This document shows positions 47,895 through 59,306 of a stretch of DNA of 64,000 bases, in pieces (position 1 is the stretch's first letter; each line of letters begins with the position of its first letter). A program made the translations under genes and the position numbers. A model generated the notes under the pieces. It searched no databases. It was not told where the DNA came from and saw only the letters and a list, made by a program, of their open reading frames with translations. Source of the DNA: Melampsora larici-populina 98AG31 (Eukaryota; Basidiomycota; Pucciniomycetes; Pucciniales; Melampsoraceae); NCBI RefSeq assembly GCF_000204055.1, contig NW_006768767.1:1032168-1096167 (forward strand), given 5' to 3'.

Positions 47895-47909
47895 GGTTAT
47901 GAGCCCAGC
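47895..47909 (+). promoter_or_regulatory. Primer-binding site, half-tRNA type
   Basis: GGTTATGAGCCCAGC lies 4 bases after the LTR. It is complementary to the anticodon-arm region of initiator methionine tRNA (GCTGGGCTCATAACC), the internal priming site used by Drosophila copia, rather than to a tRNA 3' end. Confidence 0.75.
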
Positions 47910-47947
47910 ATATTCGTCTTAATCAGACTTAAGCGCTACTGCTATTC

Positions 47948-48702
47948 ATGAGCTTCGAATCACCGAACAAATCCAGCACCAATCATTCATCGTCACCAAC
48001 CCACTCTCAGTCATCGAGCACTATCACCATCTCTCCTGATCCTTTCATCATGTCAACCACTCAATCTACCTCTGAAGCCAAAGACATTGCTCCTTTGGAG
48101 CATGATTGGCAACGGTGGTCACCGTTGATGCTTGCCCATTTTATGGAGGGTGATTTAGATGGTATTGTAGATGGTACTGAAGCTGAACCCAACAAGGACG
48201 CCACTGCCGCGATCAAGCTTGACTATCAACGCGGACGCAAGAAAGCTGCCGGGTTTATCTCCCGAAAATTAAGTCCAGAAAATTGCGCCTTAGTTATCAA
48301 TCCCACCAACATTAAAGATCCTAAGGCCATCTGGGATGCGTTAGTTAAACTATATGCCTCTACCAAAGCTCGTAATCGTGCCCGTATTTTACGTGAATTT
48401 TTAAATCTCAAATGCTCTGATAGTTCACTTGAATCTTTTCTCACTGAATACTGCAAGATTACTCATGAAATGACTGAGGTATCTTTTAAAATTGATGATG
48501 ATATACTTGCACATATGTTACTATTTAAGCTTTCTCCTCGTTACCATTCTACTAGAGACTTATTGGCTCACACTGCTGAGACTGCCGACACACTACTCAC
48601 TCTTGACCAAGTATTTGAACACCTCCAACAACTTGTGTTAGATTATCAACCCTCCACTTCTCCAGCCCCTGCTGCTCTAGTCGCTGAACGCCGTACCATC
48701 AC
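47948..48702 (+). pseudogene. Copia Gag, 5' part
   Basis: A frame from ATG 47948 encodes a Ser-rich start, then a Gag domain of the UBN2/Ty1-copia type (DWQRWSPLMLAHFMEGDLDG; KAIWDALVKLYAS; SLESFLTEYCKITHEM). It is cut at about 48703 by the hAT element and continues at 53430, where the reading frame resumes. Confidence 0.88.
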
Positions 48703-51700
48703 CAAGCCTGGCTCGCCGTGCTACGCAGCGCTGCAAGCCTTGATCTTGGTAACGTAGCTTTTTTTTTGGTAGACAGACTTGGTAGCTGTAGCGGTAACTT
48801 AGGCGGGCTTTTGTCACAAGATGGTAGTTGGAAGCGCGGTTTTTCATCACAGCGTTTCACAGTGTTTTGGGCGAAAAAAAGCGTTTTTTTCATCTTTGTG
48901 AAAAGGTGAAAAAAAAACAAGATAAAACAGGCTTTGACGTAAGGACAGTAAAGAAACATTAAGAACTTTCATTGTCAAGATTGTAAAGAAAGGTTAACAA
49001 GAGGGAGAACGGGGGAAACGAGTGTCAAGAAATATAAAAATGATGAATTGAATTAAAAATTCAAAACAAGTATTTCTGGTCTTCTTTTGAATTGCTCTCT
49101 TTGCAAACTCAATCACCTTTCCCACCTCCTCAAAATCACCTTTTAAGGGTATACCTTCTAAGGTCCATAATTGACTACTTACTAACATCTTGATCATTCG
49201 AGGAACTAAACCACCACGTTCGGCAACACAAATTTTTCCGGCGACAGAGAAAGATCTTTCTGGTGCACCAGAAGCAGCTGGTGTTGCTAGATAATCTTGA
49301 GCCAATAGTGATAATACTGGGTATTTACCGGCATGAGCCTGTGATGAAATGAATATTAGTATGTTATACAATTAGATCCAAGGTGACAAGAATGAGAAAC
49401 TTTCACATACCTTCCACCAATCCAACACAAATTGTGGATTGTTTAAACCACCAGATACCATTGGATCAATACCTTGGAGGTATCGATCAAGCTCATCAAG
49501 CTCACTTGACGTTACGACCTTGTCAAAGAAATTCAAGGCTTTTGATCCAAAACTGTCAGCCTCAGGGGAATCGCATCGTGGAGGAGTAGCTGCTGGTTGA
49601 TTATTGATTTTAAGTTCTTGACGTTTTTCAGTAAAAACAAGTCTCAATAGTTCCTCAGCACGATTGTTGCCTTCAGAGCCCATCCCAAAAGAGTGAGTAA
49701 AAATTTTGACTCTAAGACCGGGGTGGAAGATAGCGGCTAGAATAAGTGTGTCGCATTCAAGAGATTCATTTAAATATGAAATAATTTTATCAATCATGAT
49801 GTCCACCATGGGGTAAAGTGGATCATTCGAGTGCATTCGCTTTAATCGTTTGTCCATTGCGGCCTTGAGCTGAACATACTTGACCAAAACTAAACATCCA
49901 GTAGGTTTATTCCCCTCCATGTCACAAGTTATATCTTGTAAGACTGTAATGAAGAGCAATGTTTCAAAATTGTAAGACATTGAATTTGAGATTTAATTAA
50001 GAAATCAATTTTGAGTTTAAATAAAAAAGACTCACAGTGAGAATGTCCAACATGTCTCTCATCGCTTGCCAATCTGCCACTGAAAAGATCGCCTCTTCAA
50101 AATAGCCGTATTTCTTACCATCCTTCTTTGGACGGTGCTTCTTAGAATGGACTTCGGCCAGATCGTCTTTCATAACTCTATCAATGAGCTGAAAGAAGGA
50201 TTACATTAGTCAGTATCAAACTCATATCATCAAAGAAATAGACAAATACAACTTACATCTCGAGCCGCCCACATTCTCTCCCAACGTTCAGCCTGAATGC
50301 CCCATCGGATACCATGGCCTGATAGAAGGGCCTTCAGTTGAGGTAATTTTTCTACTTTACGCTGGTCATTAGCCCTCTCTCGACGCCGATTGAAGTTGGC
50401 CCGGTGACCGCTTGACCGGGTCAGCTTCTTGTTCACTGTGTCCATCTAACAATGTGAACAAACAAATAAAACAAAAAATTATGCAAAATTAATATATCAG
50501 ACTAAAGATTAGAATTTCACAAAAAAAGAACATACATCTTTAGCCAGTTGTTTCATACATGTGTCACCAAGAAGATAAGCTTTCTTGCGATTTTGGTAAT
50601 TTTGAGGCTCATCTTGCTGTTCAGCATCTTCTTCTTTGCCTTGATCAGAATCAGGAGTTGATTCATTAGAATCACTACTGTGATTGCTATCCAAGTCATC
50701 ATCATCATCACTGATATTACCACCCCGATCCAAATCAGTGGTGTTGGAGACATCAAGTACCTCCTCTGCCTCATCAATTACAGCCATCACTTGAACCTCC
50801 GGAAACCTACCCAAAGTGCTATGACGAATGCGTCTTGGTTTCATTCCAAGCGCATCAAGACCTGCCTTGACAACCAGCCCCATCTTGTGGCAGAAGCAAT
50901 GGATCGACATCGTTGTCGGGTTCCAAGCAAGCTGATGATTGGCAATGAAACTTTCCTCCTCCAGCTGTCAATGGATCTCGCGGCCCATGGTGAAGTTGTT
51001 ACTTCCTGAGTCGGATACACTAGCAAGCATGTAATATAGAAGCTTATGTCAGGATAAATAAAACAAGAAAAAGAAAAGTTGAAACAAAGAAATGACGGAT
51101 TTAGAAGAGACTTATCTTTTGATAGAGGTTATTTTTTTTCAAAATAGCTACCATAGGCTCAGCGAGTAAATTTCCCTTGTGATGCCACGCAACAAGCTTC
51201 ATACTGAGGTGCCTAACCACCTACGTCCAGTCGTTCTTGATGTAAGAAACTGATGCACCAATGAATGCATGTAGATTACCTTTAACCGTCCATACATCTT
51301 GAACTAAACAGAACTTGCTACTCAATTCCTGTAAAAGAAATGGGGGAGTTAGTTTATGTAAAACCAAAACTGTGAAAGAAGAATAGAAGATATAGAAGAT
51401 AAGAAGGATAGAATATAGAAAAGATACAAGATGATTATACATACCTTGAGCTCCTTTTCAATCACCAAATCACAAAGTGACAGGTACAATCGTTTGGCCT
51501 CCTCAGCTGACCACTTGCGACCAAAAACTCGTGCGTTGGGGCGGAGCCAATGGATAATCGACTTGAGAATCGGATCTTCAATCAGAATGAAGGGCAACAC
51601 ATGGGATACTTGCCAGACCGTTAAGCATTGGTTAAGAGTACAATTGGAAAACATGGGTGCCAAGTTGACGAAAGAGTTGAGGGATGCCTGGTGATTTTGA

Positions 51701-53437
51701 CGTAGGCTTTCAGCGCGTAATTCAGAAACGGTGGGAGGAAGCTTAGCACCAGCCGAGATTGCTAGCTGACGGCGATGACAGCCGGCTCCAGACCTCCCAG
51801 GTTGGTTGTGACCATCTCGATGCGCTTTGAGATTGGATCGCGAGCTGCCGCTGACCCGAACCACCTTGTTACACCATAGACAAGGAAACGATAGCCCTGG
51901 TAGGTCGATTGGCTACATAAATAATAAAGAAACTTTGTATCAGCTCTGTGTATAGATTTGGGAACTGCCAGATAAGGAAAGAAAAGATAAAATAGGCATG
52001 ATGTACACCCTGTTCACCATGAGTCCGTGGGCCATAGTATTTGAATGGCGAATCATATTCACAATCGTCAACCTGGTTGCGTTTTCTCTTTCTGATCCGC
52101 ATTTTATCATTGTCGGAATCTTGTGCCAAGTCCACTTCCGGAGGGCCTGATGTTTCCTATTGATAGTGTCATCATCGAGATACCAGCCAAATTAGTACTT
52201 TTGTATGAACAGAATGAGATGAGTAAAGGACTGACCTCAGGCTCGACAGTTGCTTTGCTTCTTGGGAGCCTGGGAAAAGCCCTGGGCAAAGCAATTGAGG
52301 TACTGGTGGGGGGTTCTACCTCAGCATTGGTGGCAGAGATGGAACATCCTTGGTTGACAATACGAGTGACCTAGCAGATGTGGTAAAGCACATTAATGTG
52401 AGTTAGACCAAACAACAAGGCCAACTGTAAGAACATATCACCTACAGAAGGGCGTGATATGGTAGTTGATCGACTACGTGCTGGTTCACGAATTGCTTCA
52501 TCGCCTGGTAAAGAAGCTGATCGTTCTCGCCTTCTGTGGACATGCCCATCCCTTACATCTCTGACTCCCCCGTTGAAATTGCAAAGGGCACATCGAGAGT
52601 CAGAGCTGGGAGTAATCATGCCAGGAGCTCGTCTGGCTGGTGTGACAATGCGAGATGACCGACACGGAGGAGCAGACACAGACACATCATTGGTTTCGTA
52701 GCCGGAAGCGAGGAAGGAGTCAATCACCGTGTCTGTGTAGGCTTTGCTAGTCGACAAGCGCACACCAACTCCCTTTGAGGCAGAAAGGGAAGTCGTGCGC
52801 GCTCGTCGACGAGCGAACACTACCCGGACACGGTGAATGGTAGGTTGTTTGTTTAACATGCTGAAGTATTGAGTTCTAGACTTCGGAAGTGTTTATAAAT
52901 GAAGTTGTTAAGTTAAATGAAGAGTTAGGGAATGAGGAATGATGGTTTTGGTAAGAAAAAAGACACTGGTCAACTGTGATGTACGGTAGTTGATGAGATA
53001 GAGAATCAGAAGGGGGGAAACTTATCTGATTTGTAGAACCTCATAAAAGGGGTTTCTTTGGACCGTGCGTTGAAGTTTTCGCCAGTTTTCGAGAGAACTG
53101 AGAGAACTGTCCTTCGATTTGGGTGTTGTGAGATTGAGAGAAGGTTCCACGGCGCTGATAATTGATGCCATCATACACAAACAGTTCAGAAAGGCAGTAG
53201 ATTGATTGGTGGAGTGGTGAATCAACTTTTCCAGAAAGGTGGTTAGCGGTATGGTGGCTGAAAGCCGGATCCGGTAGCTGGAAACGTAGTTCAATAAAAA
53301 ATACGGGCTTAAATTGCTACTGAAAGGCGTAGTTCACCTCATGTGCACTATCCGGCCGACAAAGCGGCTGCTCCACACGCAGCACTACGCCCCGCATCAC
53401 GTTTTCTTCTGCGCGGCGAGCCAGACTTGCCATCACC
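48696..53437 (-). mobile_element. Degenerate hAT element (48703-53429) inside Copia gag
   Basis: Ends are CAAGCCTGGCTCGC at 48703 and the reverse complement of CAAGTCTGGCTCGC finishing at 53429. CCATCAC(C) flanks both sides (48696-48702 and 53430-53436). The ends resemble those of the intact hAT element at 7177-11741. The transposase is on the minus strand. Confidence 0.92.
48994..52859 (-). pseudogene. hAT transposase, degenerate relative of the one at 7.8-11.4 kb
   Basis: Ten exons align with the intact gene: 52446-52859, 52236-52370, 52007-52156, 51445-51912, 51116-51328, 50536-51030, 50257-50445, 50036-50188, 49411-49943 and 48994-49338. Exons 2, 4, 5, 7 and 8 have the same lengths in both copies. 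The fifth intron is again AT-AC (51031-51115). Lesions are a TAG in exon 5 after NDW, a TGA in exon 6 (GREIH then stop, Arg in the relative), and a one-base deletion near the start of exon 9. The normal stop is passed, giving a longer tail. The dimerisation motif ATPAASGAPERSFSVAG is kept. Confidence 0.88.
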
Positions 53438-53914
53438 TATGAGCGTTGTTTAAACGGCACTCATAATCCTCTCACTGCTCACAATTCTTCCAAGTGTTAT
53501 CAACTTCATCCTCATCTTAAACCTGTTCGTTCCAACAATCGATCCTCTAACGGTGGAACTGCTAATGCTACCATCAGTGGTACGGTTCTCACTACTTACC
53601 TGTTCAATGCAACTCTCACCGGAAAGCCTGTTCTTGACTCTGGCGCATCTCAATCTATGTTCATCTCTTGACTTAGCTTTACTGATTATTGACCTTGCCA
53701 CGCCACCATTCACGTCGCAAATGGACAGCAAATCAATGCCGTTGGAACCGGTACAGTGTCAGGAACTCACGACGGAAAACCGATTTCTTTCACGGATTGC
53801 CTCCATGTTCCTCAGCTTTCGACTAATCTGGTCAGCATGGTCGCCCTGGTTCAAAAGGGCTGCTTGTTCAATTTTTCTCCAGACTCTAGCTTCAATGTTC
53901 TTATTGGTCCTGAC
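53430..53914 (+). pseudogene. Copia gag knuckle and protease
   Basis: After the hAT element the frame gives the copia-type knuckle (CLNGTHNP ... HNSSKC, then LHP) and the protease motif VLDSGASQSMF. Two TGA stops follow at 53669-53671 and 53690-53692, both in contexts where CGA (Arg) is expected. The frame then reads IHVANGQQINAVGTG and SFTDCLHVPQLSTNLVS, typical of the region before integrase, until the MULE-like insertion. Confidence 0.8.
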
Positions 53915-54411
53915 AACGCTGAGACAGCAGCGCAACTCTAAGCTAAATGACATGTTACGCGTAGAGTAACTTTATGCGCTAACGCAAAATTTTACCAGGA
54001 AGTAACGTACCTGGAAGAGCTACGTTATCGCGGATAGCGTAACTCATATAGACTCTCCCCGTTATCTGAACCCGATAGCGTGACTGAAACAGTTACGTTA
54101 TCGTTACTGTAGCTCACTATGGGCTAAAAAAATCGCCTCACACCAAACAAAGGTCATTACTGCAAGAAAGCTATTTACCCAAGGTATAAAATGAAGAATG
54201 ATCATTGGGAAAGATTAAAAAGGAAACATAACTGTCAATTTGGAAAAAGGTTGGAAAGAAAAGAAGAAAATGATCCAAAGATCTCAAACACTTGGTAGCA
54301 TCAAATGCATCTTGTTGTAATTGACCATTACCTTATAACCATCTCCAAAAACCAGACTATTTCTTTATTTTTTCTGAACTCATCAACCTAAAATCAAGCA
54401 TGATCCATGAA

Positions 54412-55469
54412 CTACACCATCATTTGAACAAGAAGAATTAAAAATCGCATTTTGACCATCATGAGTTTGTAAAGATTCTTCCATTGAATCAGGTAGAGAT
54501 AAAGTAGAAGTGTGTAAAACTGGTCTAAATTTAATAAAGATGATGAATCTACTAGATGGAACAATGTTTCAATTAAATCTGGATATGCTTTACTTAAGAA
54601 TTCCAAAACTCGATTTCAAATAAAACATAGATTGTGATTGAATTTTAATTAATCATCAATTGACCTTTACCCATACCTATTGGTGATGGTAATCTTTTGT
54701 TAAAAGTGTATAAAGCTTAGAGTGAATCAGTGGATGATTTTTTTGAAAGAAAAAGTTCATTGGGGGTTGAACTTGAGCTCGCTTGGTTTAAATTTGGTGG
54801 TGAGGAATCAATGGAGATACAGATGGTCATCTTGATGAATTGATTGAAGTTGATGCGGGTTTGAATGTTCGATGGAAATCTATCCTTGGGTCACATGGAA
54901 ATGTTGACTAAGTAAAGAAAAGTTTGTGATTAGAATTGTTCATTTGAAAGAGTTTTGAGATTTGAAAATACTAACTGAGGAGAAGAAGGACCATAAACGT
55001 TTTCGTCTTCGGTTTTGACTTGACAACATGATGAGTTATTTTGTCAAGCTAGTGTTGAATCGGTCTAAGTGAAAGTGAAGATTGTTATTGATGACAACAA
55101 TTTNNNNNNNNNNNNNNNNNNNNNNNNNNNNNNNNNNNNNNNNNNNNNNNNNNNNNNNNNNNNNNNNNNNNNNNNNNNNNNNNNNNNNNNNNNNNNNNNN
55201 NNNTCAGGAGTTGATCATAATAATGAAGGTGCTGTTGATTGATGATCAGTAGTATTGTACGACTCGTTGATTCTTGTTGAGTCGTTCGGATGATTGTAAA
55301 TCAAGTTCTGAAATTCAAAATTCTGCCTATTGCCTGGCTGATTGAAATTGAAGTTGAGCCCCTTTGTTTGTTTGTGCGCAACATAGCTACCGTAACGGGC
55401 TGCGTGCCTGATGCGTAACTGTAAAACAATATACCCGTTATCCCAGGATGCTAACGTAACTGGTTTCAA
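54412..55469 (-). pseudogene. Captured gene fragments inside the MULE-like element
   Basis: Minus-strand frames look like exons of a host gene. One is Asn/Gln-rich (NFNFNQPGNRQNFEFQ, then STRINESYNTTDHQS) at about 55385-55205. One near 55040-54990 reads CQVKTEDENVYGPSSPQ. A third near 54550-54410 reads TSTLSLPDSMEESLQ, then QNAIFNSSCSNDGVVHG. They lie in one orientation and are interrupted by intron-like sequence, stops and the gap at 55104-55203. The composition suggests a regulatory protein, but the source gene is not identified. Confidence 0.5.
55104..55203. other. Assembly gap (100 N)
   Basis: A run of exactly 100 N, probably of arbitrary size, inside the MULE-like element. Confidence 1.
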
Positions 55470-55595
55470 AAATATTCGTTACGGCAACCCGAGAGCGTAA
55501 CTCATTGGAGGCCCGCTAAGCTATCAGATAGAGTAACACTTATAGTTACGTTATCTCTACGCTGACGCTACGGGTTGCGCTGCTGTCTCAGTGTT

Positions 55596-56915
55596 GGTCC
55601 TGACGTGGTACTCACTGGGGACACCAAGAGTGGAGTTATGGAAGTCAACTTCGACATGGGCAAGTCACCTCAGCTATCTCTTACTGTGTCGACTCAAATT
55701 GACCCTACTCTTCTTCACAGGCGCCTAGGCCATCCTGGACAAATCCCCTTGGAGAAAGCATTTCCTGGAGTTACATTCCCTGATTTTTGGGAACCATGTA
55801 TCCTCTCTAATTAACACCACTGTCTACCTTTTAAAAGTCATCTTCCCAACGCCTGTGATTGCTTATCTGTGTTACATAGTGATTTGAGTGGCCTAATCTC
55901 TCCTCCTTCTCTGGGTGGCGGTCATTATTATTTTAAAATCCCTGATCAGAAATCCAACTATAAATTTGTTTACATTCTCAAAACCAAGTGCCAAACTTTC
56001 TCTTACTTCGTGCAATTCAAAGCCTTTGTTGAAAATCAAACTAATCTTAAGATCAAGACTTTAGTCAATGACAACGGAGGTGAATACACTTCAAAACAAT
56101 TTACTGAATTCATTAATCATGAAGGTATCAAGATGGATTTTACTGCACCCTATACTCCCCAACAAAATCCTATTTCTGAGCGTGGAAATCGTACCACCAC
56201 TGAAAAGGCCAGAACGTTACTCAAGCAGGCTAGTTTACCTCTTGTCTTCTGGGCTGAAGCAGTTTCTACTTCGGTTTATCTTGAAAATCTCACTCCCATT
56301 GCTAGAGATAATTTCACAACACCTTTTGAAAACTGGTTTGGTAAAACTCCTTCCTATTCTCATCTTCGCACTTTTGGCTGTCTTGCTTATGTTCATGTTG
56401 GTAAAGAACGTCGAGCTAGTAAGTTCTCCGATGTCGCCAAAAAGGTTGTTCTACTGGGTTATCAAGGTTCCATGCATAACTACAGAATCTACTTACTTGA
56501 AGATCATCGAGTTGTGTACAGCCATGATGTAGTCTTTAACGAAGAAATTTTTCCTTTCGCCGATCCTGATGTTCTGGCTTCTTTCAAATTAAAGCATGGC
56601 AACCCTGACGAGCTATCTCTTGAAGACATCAACGATGAAACAGTCTATGAAGAACCTCTACCACGTACACCCATACATCCTCTTGTTGAAGATCAAGACT
56701 TATCAATTCCTCTTACTCAAATCATTGATGAACCCTCTCTACCTTCAGCTACTCCAGAACGTCCATCCACTCCAAACCCACCTGAATCTACACCTGAACC
56801 TCCATCCCCTCCGCGACTGGATCAACTACCAGCTACTCCTCTTCCTGAAGAAGACCCACCAGTCGAAGATGAGACTCACCTTCCTGAAGAATCAACAGGC
56901 AGACCTTCTTACACC
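55596..56915 (+). pseudogene. Copia integrase region
   Basis: The frame resumes with VVLTGDTKSG and the GAG-pre-integrase motif LHRRLGHPG. The HHCC region is interrupted by TAA at 55812-55814, where CAA is expected (EPCILSN then stop then HHC). Integrase follows with LHSDLSG, VNDNGGEYTS and PISERGNRTTTEKAR (D, D, E). A Pro/Glu-rich linker runs up to the solo LTR at 56916. Confidence 0.88.
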
Positions 56916-57251
56916 TGTAAGGTTCTATTGCATAGAACCTTCACTGTGATCACAAAAGGTAGCTCAGAGCTCAAGACTACCTATAATCCGCCAATATCTA
57001 TTTCAATCAACCTAGCTCCGAGTGGAGAGTCCTCCTCCTATCAGTATCCTAGCTAATCACACTGTAACAACATATGAAGAGAAAAGGAATAAGAATAAGA
57101 TAATGCTCACCTAGCTCCGAGTGGAGAGCCCTCCTGAGGAAAGGGATCTCTGGAGCCAGGGCACAAAGTACAACAACATCTACTAGCAACTGTCTAAACC
57201 CATACCGCTATGGTCTATGCGCTACCTGTAAGGGTACGCCCTTACAACACC
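56911..57251. mobile_element. Solo LTR (56916-57246) inside Copia pol
   Basis: Ends are TGTAAGG at 56916 and CCTTACA finishing at 57246, an inverted 7-bp pair with TG...CA ends. ACACC flanks both sides (56911-56915 and 57247-57251). The length of 331 bp plus the 5-bp duplication is 336, a multiple of three, so the host pol frame is the same on both sides. The LTR itself contains stops. A 25-bp internal direct repeat (CTAGCTCCGAGTGGAGAG) lies at about 57009 and 57111. Confidence 0.9.
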
Positions 57252-58898
57252 TTTGTCCCTGCCACGATCCCAGCGCCCAAAGCCATCAGCAGTGCGATCG
57301 ACGCAACTAACATTATTACTCATCGACGACGTGCCAACCTGGCTGCCTTTTATGCTGCTGAACCCAGATCTTATCGCGAAGCCATGGCTAGAACTGACGC
57401 AGTCAGCTGGAAAGGTGCAATTGAGAAGGAACTAAAAGCGTTGATTGACATGGGGGTATTTACTGAAATGGAACTTCCTGCTGATGCTCATGCTCTTGGT
57501 ACTATGTGGGCATTTCGATTGAAGACCAATGAGAACAATGTGGTGATCAAACACAAGGCACGCCTCTGTGCTCAAGGGTTTTCTCAAATTCCCGGTCTTG
57601 ACTATAACGAAACGTATGCCCCCACAGGACGTGCTGCAAGTATGCAATCAGCGCTGAGCATCTGTGGAACTGAAGACCTGGAATGCCGATTGATGGACGC
57701 TGTAGGTGCTTTTCTTAATGGCATCCCAGAAGAAGTTCTATACATCAGAATCCCGCAAGGCTACACTCCGAAATTGAAGGGTAAGAACATTGTCTTGCTT
57801 CTGAACCGATTGCTGTACGGTCTCAAACAGTCACCTCGTTGCTGGTACATTATGGTCAAAACTTTCTCCTTGTCAATCAATTTTTCTCCCTCTCAATCGG
57901 ATCCCTGTCTCTTCATATCCAATGATCATTCCTGGCGATGTTTTGTTCACGTTCATGTGGACGACATGTTAATCATGGGAAGGGAAACTGAGCGTTTTGC
58001 CAACTTGATTCAATCAAAGTTCAAAATGGAGGATATGGGGGAATGCTTGTTTTACTTAGGCATGAGGCTGGAGCGAGATAGAACTGCCAGGACGATCACT
58101 CTCACTCAAGATAAGTACATATTACGTATGATTGAAGAGTACGGTATGGCAGATTGTCATCCAGTTTCAAATCCAATGATTCCTGGGTCTTATCTAGTTC
58201 CAGCTACCGACGACGAACATCAACAATTCTTATTGACTGGTCTAAATTATAATTGAGCTGTAGGACTACTAAATTACTTAGTCTTGTGTACGCGACCTGA
58301 TTTAGCCTTCACGGCAGGACAATTAGCTCAACATCTGAAGAAGCCTGGTCCAGAGCATTGGGCGGCTTTCAAACGTGTCTTACGCTATTTACAAGGAACT
58401 TATCACAATGGACTTATTTTAGGAGGTGGACCGATTATACTCAAGATGTATGCTGATTCTGACTACGCTGGATGCCCTACGACTCGATGATCAACGTCTG
58501 GGTACATTTCTCATGTAGGAGGAGGTTGTGTAAGCTGGCGCTCACGAAAGCAACCATCAGTCTTGTCATCCTCTACCAAAGCTGAATATTGCGCAGCCTA
58601 TGAGGCAGCTCAAGAGGCGGTTTGGTTATGACGAGTGCTTAGTGATCTGGGTTGTCCACAGGCAAGTAGTACTCCATTTTTATGTGACAACCAAAGCTCG
58701 CTCGCATTACAAAAGAATCCTCTGTTCAAGGATTGGTCAAAACACTTCTCAGTTCATTTGCATTGGATACGTGAAAGGGTTGAAGATGGCACTATACTAC
58801 CCACTTATATTTCAACTAAAGAAATGCTCGCTGATGTGTGTACAAAAGCACTGCCTCGTCCACAACATCAATACTTACTCAGTTTGTTTAGATCATAG
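57252..58898 (+). pseudogene. Copia reverse transcriptase and RNase H
   Basis: RT starts with SYREAMARTDAVSWKGAIEKE and has KARLCAQGFSQIPGLDY, LMDAVGAFLNG, LLYGLKQSPRCWY and the catalytic HVHVDDM. RNase H follows with YADSDYAG, SSTKAEYCAAYEAAQEA and the C-terminal DWSKHFSVHLHWIRERV. TGA stops at 58254, 58488 and 58629 sit where Arg (CGA) is expected. The tail DVCTKALPRPQHQ and a poly-purine tract (GAGGGGGGG) lead into the 3' LTR. Confidence 0.9.
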
Positions 58899-58920
58899 GA
58901 TGTTTACAATTGAGGGGGGG

Positions 58921-59306
58921 TATTGAAGTCGCTGTTTTCTTATTTTTCTCTTTTCAATCATATTTCTCTCCTTCTATAACAATAGCCAACATCCTATTCA
59001 TTCTTCTTTAGGTCCATAACTATTTGTTCTACGCTGTTCTTTTTCTCTTCTTGTTTCAGCTCTATGACCACTCATCCCAATGCGGTGAATGATACTCACA
59101 ACCACTCTCGAATACTAAACCTATGTCTAGAAAGAATTCTCACTATAAAGAGCCGTAGTTTGTGTGTTCTAATTGTTTTCTTCACTCAAACTTCTCATCT
59201 CTTTATTTGTGCCACCTTTACGACAGGTGCATTTCTTTCTTGCTCACTTATTAGTGACTTCAGCCGCAGCGCTTAACTACATCACTAATACGTGACTCTC
59301 TACCAG
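58921..59306 (+). repeat. 3' LTR of the Copia element, truncated
   Basis: It matches 47484-47869 with about eight differences, then stops at CTCTACCAG. The next bases (GTGCATTTTTTTCTTGCTCAC) repeat LTR-internal sequence found at about 59226, so the end was replaced by a local duplication. The last ~21 bp of the LTR and the flanking duplication are missing. Confidence 0.88.

Larger units (their letters stand above)
53906..55604. mobile_element. MULE-like element (53915-55595) carrying gene fragments
   Basis: The ends match over 21 of 22 bases (AAC, then G or A, then CTGAGACAGCAGCGCAAC). GGTCCTGAC flanks both sides (53906-53914 and 55596-55604), a 9-bp duplication typical of Mutator-like elements. 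Sub-terminal GTTACG/CGTAAC/TTATC motifs crowd both arms. No transposase frame is seen. A 100-N gap lies inside. The centre holds minus-strand exon-like pieces. Confidence 0.85.

Noticed and set aside
53904..55604. 11-bp duplication TTGGTCCTGAC for the MULE-like element
   Set aside because: A 9-bp duplication extends the terminal match to 21 of 22 bases and fits the superfamily better; the two extra bases belong to the ends.
56913..57233. 301-bp insert with a 10-bp duplication ACCTGTAAGG
   Set aside because: That reading shifts the Copia frame. Extending to CCTTACA at 57246 gives TG...CA ends, a 5-bp duplication and an intact frame.
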